Of a stretch of DNA of 64,000 nt, positions 62,489 through 64,000 are shown piece after piece. The notes under the pieces are model-generated. The model did no database searches. It saw only the letters and a list, made by a program, of their open reading frames with translations, and had not been told where the DNA came from. The DNA comes from Rhizobium sp. RCAM05350 (GTDB lineage: Bacteria > Pseudomonadota > Alphaproteobacteria > Rhizobiales > Rhizobiaceae), in NCBI GenBank assembly GCA_024426085.1, contig CP087974.1:310001-374000 (forward strand), in the 5' to 3' direction. Numbering within the stretch: the stretch's first letter is position 1; every line of letters starts with the position of its first letter. A program made the translations under genes and the position numbers.

Positions 62489-63250
62489 TCACCTTTCGAG
62501 GACGCCCCAATGGGCCAAACCCTCCAGCACGCCATCGGCGATAAGGCCTCTAGCGCTGTAAATCTCTGGCCGGTCTTCGGCGATGGCCTTTAGTTCTGCC
62601 AGGGCATTGCCGACGACGATGCCACGCACGCCCGGAAGGTCGAACATGCTGCTATCGTTGTTGGTATCGCCGGCGACCACGACATCGTCGTGCGACAGGC
62701 CGAGCTGACGGCACAGCCAGGAGAGGGCGGCGCCCTTGTCGACGCCATCGGGCAGGATGTCGAGATCCCGGCTGCTGGAATAGACAAAATGGGCGGCGAT
62801 CCCGGCGGTTGCCAGCCTCTCCTCGATATCGGCCAAGGTCGCCGTATCGGCATCGCGCAGATACCAGCTGGATTTCTGCACATGCTGATAGACGTCCGGC
62901 TGGGCGGCGATACCCGGTATGCCGGCAAGCGCCTTGGCAATTCTCTGCCGGTCGAAACCCTTTCCGATGGAGCGGGAATAGGCAGCGGCATGGGACGGCT
63001 CATTGTCGTGCTGGAGCATCGTGCCGACGCCGCCGATATATACATCCGGCCTCGGCAGCGCCGTGGTGGCGATAAATGCCTTCTGGTCCTCGATCAGCCG
63101 GCCGCTGTTCAGCACCAGCAGCGGCCGATTGTCCGGGGCAAGGCTTTGCCACGCCTCACAAAACCGCGCCTCCGCCTCCCTGTTTCCTGCGAGCGTACCG
63201 TCGATATCGCTGCAGAACAGCCGGACGCGCCTCAATCTCCGTCCGTCCAT
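62489..63250 (-). CDS. mfpsB: HAD phosphatase, probable mannosylfructose-phosphate phosphatase
   Basis: An intact HAD-IIB enzyme of about 253 residues in the sucrose-phosphatase family. Motif I is SDIDGTLAGN (nucleophile Asp), motif II VLNSGRL, and motif IV VVVAGDTNNDSSMF. It overlaps the 3' end of a GT4 glycosyltransferase gene on the same strand, the same order and overlap as mfpsA-mfpsB of Agrobacterium, where the pair makes the osmolyte mannosylfructose. Start 63250 or 63262 are both possible. Confidence 0.82.
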   Translation of the reverse strand: MDGRRLRRVRLFCSDIDGTLAGNREAEARFCEAWQSLAPDNRPLLVLNSGRLIEDQKAFIATTALPRPDVYIGGVGTMLQHDNEPSHAAAYSRSIGKGFDRQRIAKALAGIPGIAAQPDVYQHVQKSSWYLRDADTATLADIEERLATAGIAAHFVYSSSRDLDILPDGVDKGAALSWLCRQLGLSHDDVVVAGDTNNDSSMFDLPGVRGIVVGNALAELKAIAEDRPEIYSARGLIADGVLEGLAHWGVLER

Positions 63251-64000
63251 GGTTCCGCCCATTCGTTGTCATCGATCGCCTGCGGCATCGGCCGTCCCTC
63301 GACCACACCGATCAATTGCTGGGCAATGCCGGTCCAGGTGAACAGGCTTCGGGCCTTGTGCGCGCCCATGCGTGACAGGCGGCCATAGAGTCGTTCGTGT
63401 TTCAACGGCTTCATCATAGTGATGCCGAGATCATATTTGTCGAAGGGATCGGCAAACAGCGCGTGCCGGCCATAGCTGACGGCGCGGAACAGCCCGCCAT
63501 GGATGGTGATGATGGTGGGAGTGCCGCTCGCCATGGCTTCGATCGCCGTCATGCCGAAGGGTTCATAGCGGCTCGACAGCACGAATATATCGGCAGCGCG
63601 GTAGAAATCGGGCAGATCATCGTCGGCCACGAAGCCGGAAAACACGACCTTGTCGTCGAGCCCCAGCGAGGCGACGCGTTCCTTCAGCTCGGCGAGAATT
63701 CCCGCTTCCTGCGGGTCCATGTTTTCACCGCCGACGGCCAGATGAAGCCGTGCCTCCGGCTCACGCTCGACAAGCACGGAAAACCCGTCAATCAAAAGGT
63801 CATAGCCCTTGTTGGTGGCAAGCCGTCCCATCGCCATCACCACCTTGCCTTCAAAGCCGAAGCGCTGGCGGGCCATGTCGTGGGTTGCCCTGGACACCGG
63901 GAAAAAGCGGTTGTCGTCGTAACCCGGCGGGATCATGTGCACCCGGTCGCGCGGCAGATTGTAGTCGTCGACGAGCATTTCCACCTGAATCGGCGTCGTG
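63232..64000 (-). CDS. mfpsA: GT4 glycosyltransferase, probable mannosylfructose-phosphate synthase, 5' truncated
   Basis: The C-terminal 256 residues of a sucrose-phosphate-synthase-like glycosyltransferase; the gene runs out of the window at 64000. It has VVMAMGRLATNKGYDLLIDGF (nucleotide-sugar fold) and the GT4 E-x7-E motif in EPFGMTAIEAMASGTPTI, then IHGGLFRAVSYGRHALFADP. It overlaps mfpsB by 19 bp. It would transfer mannose from GDP-mannose to fructose 6-phosphate if the family assignment holds. Confidence 0.82.
   Translation of the reverse strand, partial: TTPIQVEMLVDDYNLPRDRVHMIPPGYDDNRFFPVSRATHDMARQRFGFEGKVVMAMGRLATNKGYDLLIDGFSVLVEREPEARLHLAVGGENMDPQEAGILAELKERVASLGLDDKVVFSGFVADDDLPDFYRAADIFVLSSRYEPFGMTAIEAMASGTPTIITIHGGLFRAVSYGRHALFADPFDKYDLGITMMKPLKHERLYGRLSRMGAHKARSLFTWTGIAQQLIGVVEGRPMPQAIDDNEWAEPWTDGD

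Overview
The window looks like a core chromosomal segment of a Rhizobiaceae bacterium (Rhizobium / Allorhizobium / Agrobacterium group). The evidence is high-GC coding with alphaproteobacterial gene types: petABC, cckA, a GAAC-N7-GAAC SOS box before recA, a very large coiled-coil protein of the growth-pole-ring (GPR/RgsE) type, a cysteine-poor DksA, a SinRI/CinRI-like quorum pair, and the mannosylfructose genes known from Agrobacterium. I see no insertion sequences, phage genes, CRISPR arrays, rRNA or tRNA genes.

Layout. 0-5.4 kb: end of a TolB-like propeller gene, a CHASE4-GGDEF cyclase, and a divergent LacI regulator / PhyH dioxygenase-SDR locus. 5.4-7.5 kb: cobalamin riboswitch with bluB, and a DUF2865 protein. 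7.6-11.8 kb: luxI/luxR pair with a lux box, then malic enzyme. 11.9-19.7 kb: metallophosphoesterase, MFS permease, dipeptide epimerase, an Mla-type lipid transport operon (permease, ATPase, MCE protein, lipoprotein) and a BON protein. 19.9-23.2 kb: secreted Gly/His peptide, hemF, soxR with a SoxR box facing an FMN reductase, trmL. 23.2-27.9 kb: two paralogous ABC exporters. 28.2-32.1 kb: cytochrome bc1 operon and a nitrilase-family hydrolase. 32.1-40.3 kb: the GPR-type gene, an Hpt protein and a ferredoxin. 40.3-43.9 kb: candidate antisense-loop sRNA, DUF922 protease, folP-folB-folK, an exported protein. 44.1-49.0 kb: cytochrome b / molybdopterin oxidoreductase pair, ycjX-ycjF, SixA phosphatase. 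49.5-57.2 kb: dksA, FliO-like gene, cckA, ddl, psuG-psuK. 57.2-64 kb: recA, alaS, an AraC-type regulator, mfpsB-mfpsA.

The most unusual property is textual. About two thirds of the genes, including essential ones (alaS, cckA, petB/petC), are broken by +1 shifts. Most of those I could resolve are repaired by deleting a single A or T from a CAG or CTG where the sense of the protein requires CG. This looks like a systematic consensus error (C^G read as C-W-G), not gene decay. Broken genes are therefore annotated here as whole loci with reconstructed products.

Functionally the genes cover envelope and polar growth (GPR-type protein, Mla, ddl, metallophosphoesterase), cell-cycle phosphorelay (CckA, Hpt), respiration (bc1), redox response (SoxR), quorum sensing, cofactor synthesis (B12 lower ligand, folate, haem) and osmolyte synthesis (mannosylfructose).
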